A DNA stretch of 64,000 nucleotides from Pyrenopolyporus hunteri (GCA_902806595.1 CADCXC010000037.1:2294001-2358000); one strand, 5' to 3'. Positions 1 to 12,343 are shown, counted from the first letter of the stretch. Translations and numbers: made by a program. The notes: a model not told the origin generated them from the letters alone.

Positions 1-695
1 GACGAATAGGGCTATTCTGGTTAGGGTTAATATGGTTTCGAAGTGGTGGTCTCATTTGATCGACGGGAGAGGCGCCATGTTGGGATGGCAAAACAGGCGT
101 GCGGCCCACGCCGTTGGTACTAGGCGGATGCCCATTCTGGTGGCCGTGGTGAAGAGACGTTAGGACCGCGGCTACATCGGCGTGGGTATTTTGTTCGATT
201 GGCGTGTGGGGAACTGATGTACTGTGAAGTTGATGTTGGGGATGTTGTAGTTGTAGAGACGGTTGCGGCGGTGGTGGCACCGCCGGTGGCATCATGTTTT
301 GACCAAAGGTGAAAACATCCTGGTAGGTGGTGGCGGGCATTCCGCTCATCGAAGAGGCAGAGGGCTGCTGGGGCTGCTGCCCGAAGGATGTCGTATGCCC
401 CAGGAAGGCTGGCGGGAGCTGATTTATCCATTGTTCGCTGAAATTGAGCCCTTCGCCATATGTAGGGTATTGGTTGGACGTCATGTCCTCGAAGAAAAGG
501 TTTAGAAGTCTAGAATCGTCGTGGGTGAGTAAAGGATCGCCTGGAGGAGGCGTGGGTGCTCTGAGGAATAAGAAGTCTTCGGAAACATGATCTGCAGAAA
601 ACGGTTAGCTCGGCAGCCCGCGGGCCGGGTATGGGATAGACGGGAGACACACAGCCAAACGGCGCATTGCCGTCAGGCGGTTGCGAAGAACCCAT
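1..695 (-). CDS. N-terminal part of an unrecognised, regulator-like protein (partial at left edge)
   Basis: Two exons can be read: 695..653 and 591..<1, with a 61-nt intron (652..592) that has a GT donor and GCTAAC shortly before CTGCAG. The joined frame stays open to the window edge. The protein starts MGSSQPPDGNAPFG and continues with the block SEDFLFLRAPTPPPGD. It then becomes Pro/Gln/His-rich and low in complexity (for example VPPPPQPSLQLQ), as in disordered activation regions of fungal transcription factors. No DNA-binding domain lies in the visible part, so the family is not assigned. An ATG at 752 is in frame and would add 19 residues; 695 is preferred because the following residues look conserved and proline/acid-rich. 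Function is inference only. Confidence 0.6.
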
Positions 696-1876
696 TTTGG
701 GACGTGGTATGCACGCGGCGCTCATGAGTGCTTCTATAGCCGATGTGGTCACGAAACTAGGGTATGCGAACGGGATCGGATCAGAATCGGGCGATAGAAA
801 GCGAAAGGCGCAAGAGGGGTCTTGCCCTATATTCTAGTAGCGCTCGCGGGTAGGATCGTAACAATCGAGTCGGCGTTTACGAGGTAGGCCCGTAACAGAC
901 GTCGTGCTCTAGCAGGAATAGGTGATGTAGACATAGAGACTGCAAGAAGCTACAGTCGAAGAATGTCATATGCCTTGAGGACGGTTCGGGTCGGGTCGGG
1001 TCGACCTGTGGAGTATTGCAGAAATGATTGTCGTTACGACAAGGTGTGCTTCAGACCTCGGAGCAAGTTGTTAGGTCGCGAGCCAGATCATTAGTCAAAA
1101 TGGGAATAGTAGCGAAGTCGCTAAAGGATTCGTGCACATGGTTGGGTTGAAATTAATTTCTGGTGGCTCGTAAATATGAATCTTGGAAACGGTGTCGACA
1201 TCGATCAGGATGGACAAATATGTTATCTATGGCTTTCAGGTCGTCTAAGCTCTGGGAGATCGGCAATGCTCCATGGATACCTAAAAGTAGATAGCATAGA
1301 GAAGTAGGTAGATTGGGTGAATCTCGAGTTGGGGTCGGCTAAGGTGGGTGGAGGTGTAAGAGGTAAGGTATTGTTCTTGTGGAGAGTGGGTAGAGGGAAG
1401 AGTGGTAGATGCAGCCGAGTGGCTTGGTGGTATTGGTCTAAAGAGTACGGATTACCTAGTAGGTCGACAGCTCGGCTTTTGGCGTGGTTGCGTGCATGTT
1501 GCAACTAAGAGAAATTGGAAAGGTGAGAAAAGAAAAAGAAGAGAGAAAAAAACCTGTAAAAAAAAAAAATCCAATGACAACGATACACCCTTGAGGCGAT
1601 AGAGACAATAGGTAAACGACACCCGCGCACACACACTCAAGGTAGTGTGACACCTAAGAACTAAAAAGTAATTGGACGGAGAAGAGGGAATGACGAACAG
1701 GAAGTCTTCGGAACCGTTGTCATTCGCTGGGAGGGAAACCGAGTAATCGATAGAAGGACCATCCTTTACTCCGCAAATGGTCGCTGCCAAAAATGGCAAT
1801 ACCTGCCCTGCCCTACCGTACCTACCACTTAGGTGGTCACCTGCCAGCGACACAACAGTAGCAGTATAGTAGTACC

Positions 1877-1899
1877 CAGCAGCAGCAGCAGCAGCAGCA
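1877..1899. repeat. (CAG)7 trinucleotide microsatellite
   Basis: Seven tandem CAG units plus a partial unit in non-coding DNA. A second tract of the same length class lies at 21155-21177. Confidence 0.9.
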
Positions 1900-2189
1900 A
1901 GTACCTAGTAGGTAGGAGCGGCTCAACAAGCCACTTCTTTTTCTTCAATTTTCTTTCCTCTTTTATTTTTATTTTCCCTCTCCTCTACCTCTTTACCTTT
2001 TTCCTTCCCTCCACACCCGGAGTAATAACGTATACCCCCCATGCTTACGCGCATGCTTTACATAAATAGTACGGAATAGAGTACCGGTAATGAAATTAGA
2101 TGAGGGGTAGAAAAAGAAGAACTTGAAGCTATAGGTCTATCGATGCTCTTTCTTGGGCCGCTCCACTTGTACGACCTACTATGCACACC

Positions 2190-2209
2190 TACCTAGGTAC
2201 CTAGGTATA
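2190..2209. repeat. TACCTAGGTA palindrome cluster
   Basis: Two overlapping TACCTAGGTA decamers, members of the dispersed palindromic motif family seen across the intergenic DNA of this window. Confidence 0.8.
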
Positions 2210-4332
2210 AACACGGATACTTGAGAGACGGATGTCTGAGAGTCCTCCTTTACCTACGACGGAACTATTCTATCATCCCATTAGTGCTTGAATAGCTCAC
2301 CAAATTTAGCAATTGCCCTACCTTTGTAGGTAGCAATCCGCTACGGCACCTGCCCAAGTCTAAACTAGTGCTGGCCTTCTCTCCACGTCTTTAAATTATG
2401 GTGCTAGTAAACTTGTTTAGGATTCCGGGGTTGTATTTCCAATGTACTACACCGCATATTCTTGTACCTAATGCGAAAATGGAGCACCTAATGCGCCTCT
2501 TACATGTATAGGTGTAGGCCTACATGTATACAACCGAGGTCCACCGCCCGGTAAAGCGATAGTTGTCCTCCATAGTTGCCCTTAATGCAGCATCGCATAG
2601 GTGGGTACTTGCATAGTAGGTACATGCAAACACCCTTTGGTACATCTGCATAATACTTACGCAGCAAGTGTACAAGCTCTCGACTTCGACTTGACTCGAG
2701 CGCTCTTGCATTGCATAGACATCTCCTGACTTCCATCATTCAAAGTTGTTCTGAATCTTGGCAGGGGAAGAATTCCGAGGCGCGATCACATGTCAATTTA
2801 TTATTCTCTTCTTTTTTATCTTCTATTTTATTTTTATTAGTATCCAGCAAAACACAAACTCTTCATACGTACATACCACTTACATATCACATACATAGTA
2901 CCAACCCTCACCCTTCCGAACAGATCGAAATAGATTCATGGCCCAAAGCAGCAATCGATCCTGACGTCGCCGAGTCGAGTCAAGTCATTCGTCCTGAATT
3001 GTCCCAAAAGGAGCAACGCAAGTTCGCTGAGGTCGGTCCGTCATCCAATTGTCACATTATTTTTGGCTTGTCGTTACATACATCTCTATATTACCGGCCC
3101 TCCCCAGGGAGCGAAAACCGGGGCCGCCTCCGGCTACCTCTACTCGATTACGTGCGTACTATACCTTGTTTGTGGCAGACCTGGAGCTCTCCAGCAGATG
3201 TATGTTCTATTATATTCTCCCACCAACCTTACGTGGAAAGTAGGGTTCCGAGTACCGCCGCAATCATGGTTGTCGTCATTGTTGTGGTAGCTTTGAGACA
3301 TCCCTCACCCCAACACTACATAGCCAACGTTGTTCATCACAACTACATGTAGAGCCCTTATTGCATCCCCTCCAGGATTTGACTATTTTATTTTATCTTA
3401 TTTATTCCATTCCATTTTTCAGAATTCATCCTCTATTATGTATGAAAGAGCGAAAATTCGGCCGAGATGACCGCGTTGGCCGATCCTGGCTGGATTTTGG
3501 CCCCAAGTCCCCGGGGTTCGCCCAGGGCCGAGCAGTATTCGGTGACCGATTAGGGTACTAACTGATGGATTCCTTAGACCAACCCGCCTTCCTCTAATCT
3601 ATTCTACGATTTTATATGATCGATACTGCACTGTATAGACTCATAGGTCGCATGCATGCATGAACTTCAGTCCAGTTTCATAATTTGCGTGTGGCTTAGT
3701 CGAACAAGATCCCTATTCCCTGGACGAGTAAGTCCGCCTGTAGTCTTTCTTCGGGCAGCATCACCAATCCACATCGGCTGAATCGCCAAAAAGAGCGCTA
3801 GCAACCCAACTTTCACTTGGCGTACGGCATGGCCCGGTCTTGTCTATTAGCTCATTAGGGTATGCATCCGTTAACTCGATTACCTCATCGCCGACTTGCG
3901 AGTATCATTGTGTCTGCTTCTCGGTGCCCATAGCCTCCGGATTTCCTCATCAGACCCGACTCCCCGGCCACCTATCACTGCCAACCTAGATGCATTATCT
4001 CCAGAGGGGCCATTTTTACAGAAGCCACGCACAGATCTAGAACACACGGACGCCGAGTCTCAGATCCCTCCGAACGCGAACCCGGTCGTGCAACCCCTTT
4101 TCGAGCATTGAATCAAAACAAACCACTTTAATCCAAAGCTATTTCCTGGAGTCGACGACATATCTCCCAACATCATCCGAAGGAGCTGTAGCGAAAAGAT
4201 TCGTATTAACGTATTTTGCTCTTCATGGACCATCCATAAGTATACCAAACCCGACACCCAGACCTCATTCGCAAGTCGTGGTGTCGCGGTACGTCGCGTA
4301 AACCAAACGCGATAGTGACGAGCGTTGTAACA

Positions 4333-6080
4333 ATGACATCGTCCTTACTTCCACCAAGAGGCCCAAAGAGGCTGGACGATTCCATACCACCCCTCATAAG
4401 ACCTCTTATTCGGGCCTATGTCCTAGGTTACGCTTCTTCTGTCGCACCAAGGCTCCTCACGTTAATTCTTCAGCATGTAACTAAGAGGAGGAAAGACAAG
4501 GGTGTTTCCGTTGTCACCCAGCCCCACGACTCCCTCATATCATCCCTGCAACGTATCCTGCGTGGGGGACTAGAACTTCAAAGATTCCCAGCTTTCTGTG
4601 CAGCGCTCGTAGGCGGAACTACGTTACTCGAGGCAAGACTCCCGTAATTACCTCGAGCCTATTTGCTCCGAGGCGTCTAGACAGTGTTACCCCCGAGTAA
4701 ACTAAGGCTAACTTATTGGTTGAAGGTTTTACTTAGTAGAGCTTTGAGCCGTCTCCAGCTTCCAGCCCTGGCCCGAAAAAGGCAAGTTCGGAGTTCGCAG
4801 ATAACCGGAGCTGTCTCGTTGGGGAAAAAGCTTGGCATCTGTATACTGCCTTGGCAAATGTCCCGACCTATCTTTGCTTGAGACACCCAGCTAACCTCCG
4901 TTCAACTAGGCTTTCGAGATGGTTGTCGTCTTTCATCGCAGCTTGGCTAAGCCTCGGGCTGCTGCAGTCCAAGAAGAGTGATAGCTTCTTGGAGACGATT
5001 ACCGTCAGCTCGAACTCGTCGCAAGGTGGCAAGCGGAAGAAGAAAGTACGATATGCCGGACGGACCTTGGACTTGACCTTGTTCGCCACAACTAGAGCCT
5101 TTGATGTGATAGTAAGTGAGCTGTGGGCTCGGAGGAAACAGCGCAGAATCGCCGCCGGCCAGTGGACCCGGGTACGAGCAAGGCAGCTGTAATACATAGA
5201 AGAGAGTCTTCTTGCTAACTGGCTTTAGGTTGAGACATTTTTATCCAAGTTCGCCGACCCTGCTTTGTTCGCTACTTCGTCCGCGCTTGTCATGTGGGCA
5301 TGGTTCTACTCTCCATGGCAATTACCCAAGTCATACACGAAATGGATCAGTTCAGCAGCGGCTGTGGACCCCCGTCTCATAGAGGCGCTTCGGCGTTGCC
5401 GAAAAGGCGAACTCCGCTACGGTGAAGAGACCGGACAAGCGCCGCTCCTCCAGTCGATGTGTGAGGACTACAAGTGGCCAGCGTCGTGGGGCGATCCCGT
5501 CAAGTCCATCCCGTTTCCATGCGAGGTCGTGCACATGGGGTGCGGGCCGTCGTGCGAGTACCATGCCTTGTCCCGGTTCTACCGGTCCTTCAAGTGGTCT
5601 ATAGCCACGTACCTACCCCTGAATCTGCTAGCACGAAAGAAGAACCCGAAGGGGCTCGAAACCGCTTTCCTTTCCGCGGCACGTTCGTCGTCCTTCCTTG
5701 CCGCGTTCATCACCCTTTTCTATTACGGCGTGTGCCTAGCGCGGACGAGGCTCGGCCCGCACATCCTCGGAAAGAACACCAAGGCCAGGCAGCTCATCGA
5801 TCAGGGTCTTTGTGTCGGCTCAGGCTGCTTCCTCTGCGGGTGGAGCGTCCTCATCGAGAAAGCTGCTCGTAGAAAGGAGCTCGCGCTCTTTGTCGCGCCT
5901 CGAGCTCTAGCGACGATTTTACCTAGACGGTACTCCCGCAACAAGCAGTGGAGGGAGACGTTCGTATTCGCCTTTAGCACAGCGGTGGTTTTCACGTTCA
6001 TACAAGAAGACCCGGCTAAGGTACGCGGCGTGCTTGGGAAGTTGTTAGAGTCGGTACTAGAAGCGAAGCGCTCCCCTTAG
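4333..6080 (+). CDS. TMEM135-like integral membrane protein (four exons, two GC-AG introns)
   Basis: Exons 4333..4632, 4726..4781, 4910..5171 and 5229..6080 encode 489 residues. The protein resembles the fungal TMEM135-related membrane family; the animal members are linked to peroxisomes and mitochondrial dynamics. Diagnostic blocks are the Cys-containing VHMGCGPSCEYHALSRF region, the hydrophobic stretch AFITLFYYGVCLARTRLGP, and GSGCFLCGWSVLIEK near the C terminus. Introns 1 (4633..4725) and 2 (4782..4909) begin with GCAAGA and GCAAGT and end in AG. These are the only junctions I found that keep the frame and the family alignment (TTLLE|VLLSRALSRL; ARK-R-LSRWLSSF). Intron 3 (5172..5228) is GT-AG. 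Start: ATG 4333; an upstream in-frame GTG was not used. The precise cellular role is unknown. Confidence 0.85.
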
Positions 6081-7011
6081 CATCCGGTCCAAGCCATAAG
6101 CTGGGTGCCAGAGGCTATTATCTTTTAGTGTACAACCACTGTAACCTAGAGCCCAACATAAGGGGCTCGTGCCATTTTTAAGATTTTGCATTGGATCGGA
6201 TCGGATCAAAGCATTGATTGGAATACACGATACATAGAACTCGGAAAAGGGGCTCCTACATCTTGTAGATTTTGGTCTGAGGTTGGAGAGACTTACAGTA
6301 TCTAGGCACCTGTACAAGACCACCTAATGTAATACTGCCTAAGATACTATCCTATAGACATTACGCTCGGTCGCCCGACAATTTCTAGAATGACATCCTA
6401 CGACATCAACGGCTTGGAGCTCTAATATTTTCTGCGAATATACCTGATAGGCACAGCCGAACGGGTTTCCTCCCCATTGTATCCCTAACACACCTCGGAA
6501 ACGCAATCATAATGCCGAAGAGTTTGGCTTTACTTGATACGTAGGTTACTATACTGAATTATCTGGATATAAAGCCCCCCTTAACCATCCCTAGAGAAAC
6601 GGAATTGTGAATATCTAGGTCATCCGGTGCTTTATATCTGTTCGATAGTCCATATCCTATTCCGATGATTCAATAACGAGCTGATCTTCTCCCGCTTTAC
6701 ATCTATTCCAGAGATAAATCCCATACGTTAAACACCCAGCTAGCGATCAGGCGCCCTCCTTAGCACACGCAGACTAGCAGAGCTATGCCATAAGTATGTT
6801 ACTTCAGTGTTATATTATAGGTATTCCGTATATATTACCATACTCAACCACGACGTAGACGACAGCGTATAAACAGCCTCGTCCCGTCTAGTGAGTAGTA
6901 TACCGTATTATATCATATTACAACACCCCCCTACGCAGACCTTTCACAGCCTCGTCGAATCGTCAAATTACCACAACCACCCCTTCGTTCATATCACGAA
7001 AGCATAACACA
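6081..7011. other. Convergent AT-rich intergenic interval
   Basis: This lies between the 3' ends of the TMEM135-like gene (+) and GET2 (-). It is AT-rich with many short ATATTA/TATTATA tracts, and no gene or RNA is recognised. It probably holds both 3' UTRs and terminators. Confidence 0.6.
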
Positions 7012-8206
7012 TTAAAACTTCAAATCATACGACCCAACCATCTCCCCCCCACCCCTCGCCCTCCACCACGAGCACACGCCCAGCACGAACACGCACACCA
7101 GCGCATCGCTCCTCACCGTGCCCAGGACCTGCGCGTACCGCAGCGCGCGGCGCGCGTACGTCCCCGCGCGGCCGGGCAGGAACCCCGCGGCCGACCACAT
7201 CCAGCCGCGCGGGGGGTCGGCGCCGCGGTCGAGGAAGTAGCGGGTGGACAGGAGGAGGGCCTCGACGGAGGCGAACACGTAGAAGAAGTAGGCGCGTGCG
7301 CGCTCGATGCCGTCGGCCTCGGCGCCCTCGACGCCCTCGGTTCGGGTGGTGATGGACGAGTGCTCGCGCTCCGTCAGGGTGCCGGTGAAGGTGGTGGAGA
7401 AGGCGACGTACAGGCCCAGCCCGAGGGCGAAGACGGCGTGCAGGATGCGCCAGAGGTTCGCCGTCTTGTTCGTCGCGACCTGCTGCGCTTGCTGCATGGG
7501 GTTGGCGCCGGGCGGGAAGCCGGTGGCGCCGCTGCCGCTGCTGTTAGGGCCCATGCCCCCGAACCCGCCTAGCCCGCCGAGGCCGGCGAGAGGGTTGCCG
7601 CCTGCGCCGCCGGACATGAATTGCGAGAGCACCTTCATCATGGGGTCTTCTTCAATGCCTTCCATGCCCGGGGGCATCTGCGGAAGGGGCCCGTCCCCGA
7701 GCGGATTCCGGCCTAGAGGCGGCGTGGTGCTGCCGCCGGACGAGGAGCGGTCGAGGCCGAGGAGCATCTGGCGGATCTGGGCGTCGGAGATATCGTTGGG
7801 TTGGGCGTTGGGCTCCGGGCGGGCGGTAGTATGAGGCTCGTAGTAGTGCTGCGATATGTCAACTTCATCCGGATCGCCATTTTGCTCTGGAGCCGGAGTT
7901 GGTTTCGTGCTCGGCGAGGATGTCGTGGTAGTGGCAGGCGGCGTGCCGGATTCGGAAGAAAACTGAGGTATGGGATCTGGATATATCGGTTAGGCCGCTG
8001 GATATTGGATATGTGTGACATTCGTCGGCCTAGAGGAGAGTGAGAATCTCACCTCGTTGAATACCACCTCCTAGACCGGTGATCTTATTCAGTCGTGCGG
8101 ATCCTCCAGCTTTGATCTTGGCCTCGCGACGTTCCTTACGTAGACGAGCCTGTTCTGCAGCTCGAGCTGCTGCCGCATCCTCGGTGGCTTGAACGCCTTC
8201 TGTCAT
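7012..8206 (-). CDS. GET2: GET complex subunit GET2 (tail-anchored protein insertion)
   Basis: Exons 8206..8053 and 7976..7012 give 372 residues; the 76-nt intron is GT-AG. Get2 is the ER-membrane receptor subunit that, with Get1, captures the Get3-tail-anchored-protein complex. Evidence: a short N-terminal, Arg/Lys-rich helix (AEQARLRKERREAKIK) followed by GGSARLNKITGLGGG, the Get3-binding element of fungal Get2. Then come a long Pro/Gly-rich linker (PLAGLGGLGGFGG), the DISDAQIRQMLLGLDR motif, and C-terminal membrane segments (TANLWRILHAVFALGLGLY; RARAYFFYVFASVEALLLS; a third near the end). The 3' half is extremely GC-rich in codon third positions. It shares a 453-bp divergent promoter interval with GEP3. 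Confidence 0.9.
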
Positions 8207-8659
8207 CGTTAGGATAGGATTGTGTCGTGCAAGGTAGAGGGTTGTTGTTCAATTAAGACGCAGGAGTGAGCTTCGTTGCACGGTGGTAAGAGTTGTACAT
8301 GTAGAGTGGTAAAGTTGTACAGGTGGACAGCTGGATCGAATGGGTCGAATGGATCGAAGAATTGACGTAGCAGCTGATGGGACAGCGGTGCGTCGAGTAC
8401 CTGGCCGGTACGTACCTGCGTACCCCCGGACTTTCAGCAGGCTTTATCGATAGGCATCTATCTGTCTTTATGATATATCGATAAACTTATCGTTACACTA
8501 GTTGGCGTATCTACTAGGTCGGTACAGGGATACGGAGGGGTTCAGGGTCCAGCATCAGTGGCTATCAGTGGCTATCGTCTAAAAATTTCTAAATTCTTTT
8601 TAGCAGAATCTCTCTCAAGATGCACATACCATTGCGCCTTCGTTTGCCCGGACAATAAG
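8207..8659. promoter_or_regulatory. Divergent promoter interval GET2 / GEP3
   Basis: 453 bp between two start codons. It contains two ATCGAT-centred palindromes (TTATCGATAG at 8444-8453 and ATATCGATAA about 8476-8485). It also holds a short tandem of TCGAATGG/GTCGAATGG near 8335-8360 and a 10-bp direct duplication (CAGTGGCTAT) near 8556-8575. No TATA box is obvious. Confidence 0.45.
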
Positions 8660-10840
8660 ATGCACCGCGCCTTATCGTCAAGATGGCTCAACACCGCCCT
8701 CAACATCGCGGAACATCCCAGAAGAGTTGAGCTACCTCTGTTCCTATGTCCGTCTATTAATCTTGCGTTGCATCGTCAGAGACTAGGCCCTGGCGCATCC
8801 TCATCTCGACTACGATCTTCGCAATGGAGGGAGCAGCGTCGTTGCTTGCACATGCAAGCTGATACTCCAACGAACAATCTACCACCTCCAGAGGCCATTA
8901 CACCACTGTCACCCCCCGCTAGAAGGCTACCGAAACAATGTCGAGGCTGCGGCGCCCTGTCGCAAACCGCATATCCCAACCAACCCGGCTACTACGATCT
9001 CAGTCGCAAAGCTGTTCGAAACTACCTTCGGCCGGAGTTTATAGACCGTTCTCGGCGCGAGGATAAGTTCTACGAAGAGGTTCTGCAAAATCTCGATCGC
9101 GAAGAGCTGGAAAAGAAGGGTGTCGATGTGGAAGCGCTTGCACTGAGCGTGGTTCCTCCCACAACAGAACAACGGCCACCTCCGAAAGTCCCCTTGTGCG
9201 ACCGATGCCATACCTTGCTGCATAACCATTCTGGAGAGTCTATATACCATCCTTCGGTAGAGTCTATTAGGGACACGATCGAAGAATCCCCATACAAGTA
9301 CAATACTGTTTATCATGTCCTCGATGCTGCCGATTTCCCCATGTCGCTTCTGCCACAACTATCGCAGCTCCTCGACGCCATGCCGTTAAGGACGAAGAAC
9401 CGCCGGTCCAGGACAACGAAATTCTACGGTGACCGGGTGATGAACTTGAATTTCGTGATAACTCGATGCGATCTACTAGCGCCGACGAAAGAACAGGTAG
9501 ACAGGTTATTTCCATACCTACAGGAGGTGCTTCGAGACGCTCTCGGGCGAACGGGGCATAGAGTTCGCCTGGGTAATCTCACGGCCGTCAGTGCGAAGCG
9601 GAGTTGGTGGACCAAGGAACTAAAGGAAGACATTTGGAAGCGTGGCGGCGCCGGTTGGATGGTCGGCAAGGCTAACGTCGGCAAGAGTCAGCTATTCGAA
9701 GCGGTGTATCCGAAAGGGAGGATGAATTTAACCCCGTCAAAGCATCAGATCACGGTTGACATGCACGCAAAGCCCTCCGGCGAGGTAACACCAGCGGGAA
9801 ACGCTGAAGCCCAGCCGGCCCAAGAGATAGAACAGTTGGACGACGAAGAAATTGACGAGTACGCACTCCTGCCGCCGGCACCTAAGGAGACGAACTACCC
9901 AGAGATGCCGCTGGTTTCCGATTTACCAGGGACCACGGCGTCGCCAATTCGAATTCCATATGGCAATGGCCGTGGAGAGCTCATCGATCTCCCTGGCTTA
10001 GAACGTACGGGGCTCGAACAGTACGTCAGGCCGGAACACCGTTTGTCGTTAATTATGCGCTCTCGTATCGTACCAGAGCAGATGACGCTTACGCCAGGTC
10101 GCTCCTTGCTTATTGGTGGCTTTATCCGCATTACACCTCGGGAACCGGCGCCAATTATGTTGGCATACGCATTTACCCCAATCCAAGCGCACGTCACGAG
10201 GACGGACAAGGCACTGAAGATCGTGGATCAAACCGGCGAGGTCAACATTGAGAACATAGCGATGCCAGGAACTGGAGAGAAAACGCAACTGGCGGGCTCG
10301 TTCGAACTCAGATGGGATCTAACGAAACAACGAACGGGCCCTTTGACGAGAAAGGATGCAGTCGGCTTAAAGGTGGACCGACTACCGTATCGTGTTTTGT
10401 CGACCGATATCCTAATTGAAGGCGTCGGATGGGTCGAAATCACCGCTCAAGTGCGTACGAGGGATCTCTTCAAGCAAAGGATAAGTCCAGAGGCGCCGCC
10501 TGTAGAAGAGCCTCAGGAGAAAAGGGAGCTCACAGCGCTGGAAAGGCTTGAGGCCCTTGCGGAAGATCCTAAGAAGGATTATAAGAAGAAACCACCACCT
10601 CCCCCCGTCTCGGAGCTAGCGGATAACGATGAGCCTAATTGGCCCATCGTGGACGTGTATAGCCCCGAGGGCAAGTTTATCTCCTGCCGTAGAGCGATGA
10701 ACGGCTGGATGTTAAACAAGCCGAAGGTGACGGCGGCACAGCGAAGGTCGAGGCCACGGAGGAGTATGAAGGGCATGAAGAAGCTAGAGAAGAAGCGCAA
10801 GCGGGAGAAGGAGGCTGCTTTGAACCCGTTCGCAGGTTGA
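8660..10840 (+). CDS. GEP3: Mitochondrial YqeH-type circularly permuted GTPase (GEP3/MTG3)
   Basis: Single exon, 726 residues, starting at ATG 8660; the open frame upstream begins only with GTG and lacks support. Fungal Gep3/Mtg3 acts in mitochondrial small-subunit ribosome assembly. The N terminus is Arg/Ser-rich with almost no acidic residues in the first 20, fitting a mitochondrial presequence. A zinc-binding region has Cys94/Cys97 and Cys180/Cys183 (CRGC, CDRC). GTPase motifs come in permuted order: TRCD (G4, 268-271), SAK (G5, 311-313), GKANVGKS (G1, 336-343), PGTT (G2, 423-426) and DLPG (G3, 443-446). The C terminus is Lys/Arg-rich. G4 reads TRCD rather than the common NKxD, a conservative variant. 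Confidence 0.93.
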   Translation: MHRALSSRWLNTALNIAEHPRRVELPLFLCPSINLALHRQRLGPGASSSRLRSSQWREQRRCLHMQADTPTNNLPPPEAITPLSPPARRLPKQCRGCGALSQTAYPNQPGYYDLSRKAVRNYLRPEFIDRSRREDKFYEEVLQNLDREELEKKGVDVEALALSVVPPTTEQRPPPKVPLCDRCHTLLHNHSGESIYHPSVESIRDTIEESPYKYNTVYHVLDAADFPMSLLPQLSQLLDAMPLRTKNRRSRTTKFYGDRVMNLNFVITRCDLLAPTKEQVDRLFPYLQEVLRDALGRTGHRVRLGNLTAVSAKRSWWTKELKEDIWKRGGAGWMVGKANVGKSQLFEAVYPKGRMNLTPSKHQITVDMHAKPSGEVTPAGNAEAQPAQEIEQLDDEEIDEYALLPPAPKETNYPEMPLVSDLPGTTASPIRIPYGNGRGELIDLPGLERTGLEQYVRPEHRLSLIMRSRIVPEQMTLTPGRSLLIGGFIRITPREPAPIMLAYAFTPIQAHVTRTDKALKIVDQTGEVNIENIAMPGTGEKTQLAGSFELRWDLTKQRTGPLTRKDAVGLKVDRLPYRVLSTDILIEGVGWVEITAQVRTRDLFKQRISPEAPPVEEPQEKRELTALERLEALAEDPKKDYKKKPPPPPVSELADNDEPNWPIVDVYSPEGKFISCRRAMNGWMLNKPKVTAAQRRSRPRRSMKGMKKLEKKRKREKEAALNPFAG

Positions 10841-12343
10841 ATACCCTTTCTATTCCTGTAAGATGGTATGAATATGCCATTTGTAAAATATCTACATTAG
10901 ACAATGGAACCATGTATTACCTGCTATATTGGCTAGGTAGGTAGGGGGCCCAGAAATAGAAGTTAATGTAACTCAACTATAAATATCGTGTGTACCACGC
11001 ACGTATGTTCATTGAGAGCTACGATGGAACTTCACGTGAAGGAGATGGCAGAAAGCTTAAATCAATAAATACAACCAAGACGAAAGTAATCAGATCCCTG
11101 AACCAGCCCATTGGGTATCCAAAGTACCGAAGTGCTTAACCATGCTTAGTAATTAGTCAGCACTCTGCAGTGATACCTACCTAGGTACCTACGTACATGT
11201 ACCCCCCCCGCTAGTTGAGTAGGTAGGTACCTAAGTATCTCTTATGACGCGGGGCATTGGTGGGGCGACTTTTCCATGATGGCGACCTGATTTATTTTAT
11301 TTTACTTTATTTATATTTTATTTTATTTTCCTCCCCAGTCCCAGTTTTTTCCCTCACGACCTTGAGCCTGGATCGATTCAGCTTTCAATGTCTAGAAGGT
11401 TCAGCACTGGAATGCAACATAGCAACATTTTGAACACTTCCTGAGGTACCTACATCACGAGTAAGTTCGTTCAAATCGGGACTAACCCTACTTTTCGAAG
11501 ATATAAGGCAGACTAAAAGTCCAATAAATAAACAGTCCGCGGCCTTGAATTAATTCCTCCTCTTGCGTTTCTTCCCTGAAGGTGCCCACTACTGCTCACA
11601 CTCACTGCCTACATACATACCTACATACCACCCACTCAGCTTTCGATATCACCTTACCACCCTTGACCCCAAGGGTTATTACACACCTCGTGTGCCTCGT
11701 GCGCGACTTCCTGACCACGAGAGACAGAGCGGGGGAAGAAGGGAAAAAGGAAAAATTCGGGAACGAGCAGTTAACTGAAAACTTGGGGATTCTGAGACCC
11801 CATATATCGCTCATTCCAGAATCCCCCTCGACTACAAAAACGCGCAACGCCCGGGGGTTTCCGGAAGAAAGAAAGGACAAGGACATAAGATACCTAGACA
11901 AACAAGCAAACGGACAGATACACACATACACGCCCACACAATACACAGAATAGGTAAAGGTAACCGCCGTCTGTAGGCGAGGCCTCGTCGACCGCCCGGA
12001 CCGCTCCAGGGCCTTACACGTATGCACACATAGTCGATCACTCCTCCCTACTCCGCAGAGTCCTGCATACACTGTAGGGGTAGCAGCACACCCAGGTAAC
12101 GTAGCGGGATATACGTACACTTATACGTTCGCCTCATTCGACACAAACCTCGGCCATATAGAGAGCAGCGATTAGGACATCCTACACACACACGTACATA
12201 CCTACATACATACATACCTCTTTGCTCGTTCCACTCCACCCTCCTCTTCAACATCCAACACCCCGTATTGTCCAACAACGGCAACCTCAACCACAACCAA
12301 TCCTCCCTCCACGGGCTGGGCTACAAATACACGTGAAGCCACG
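10841..12343. other. Intergenic interval upstream of YPI1
   Basis: 1.5 kb without a supported gene. It contains TAGGTA repeats (10934-10945; 11174-11196; 11220-11238), a T/A-rich ATTTT-type tract at about 11290-11330, and a CA/CATA-rich segment at 12185-12222 just before the YPI1 start that reads like a low-complexity 5' leader. Overlapping open frames on both strands at 11560-12290 have no recognisable domain. Confidence 0.55.
11174..11238. repeat. TACCTAGGTA palindrome cluster
   Basis: TACCTACCTAGGTACCTACG at 11174-11193 and TAGGTAGGTACCTAAG at 11220-11235, separated by a C-run. Member of the dispersed motif family. Confidence 0.8.

Larger units (their letters stand above)
696..4332. other. 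Intergenic interval, no convincing gene
   Basis: About 3.6 kb without a supported gene. It holds a (TCGGG)n short tandem near 986-1002, an A-run at 1558-1569, a (CAG)7 microsatellite at 1877-1899, a TACCTAGGTA cluster at 2190-2209 and several pyrimidine-rich stretches. Open frames here are low-complexity and lack splice logic or recognisable domains. The right end should contain the promoter of the TMEM135-like gene. Confidence 0.6.

Noticed and set aside
2711..3352. 213-residue open frame on the plus strand
   Set aside because: Low-complexity leader-like start, no domain, AT-rich codons and no conserved-looking block; overlapping frames of similar quality exist.
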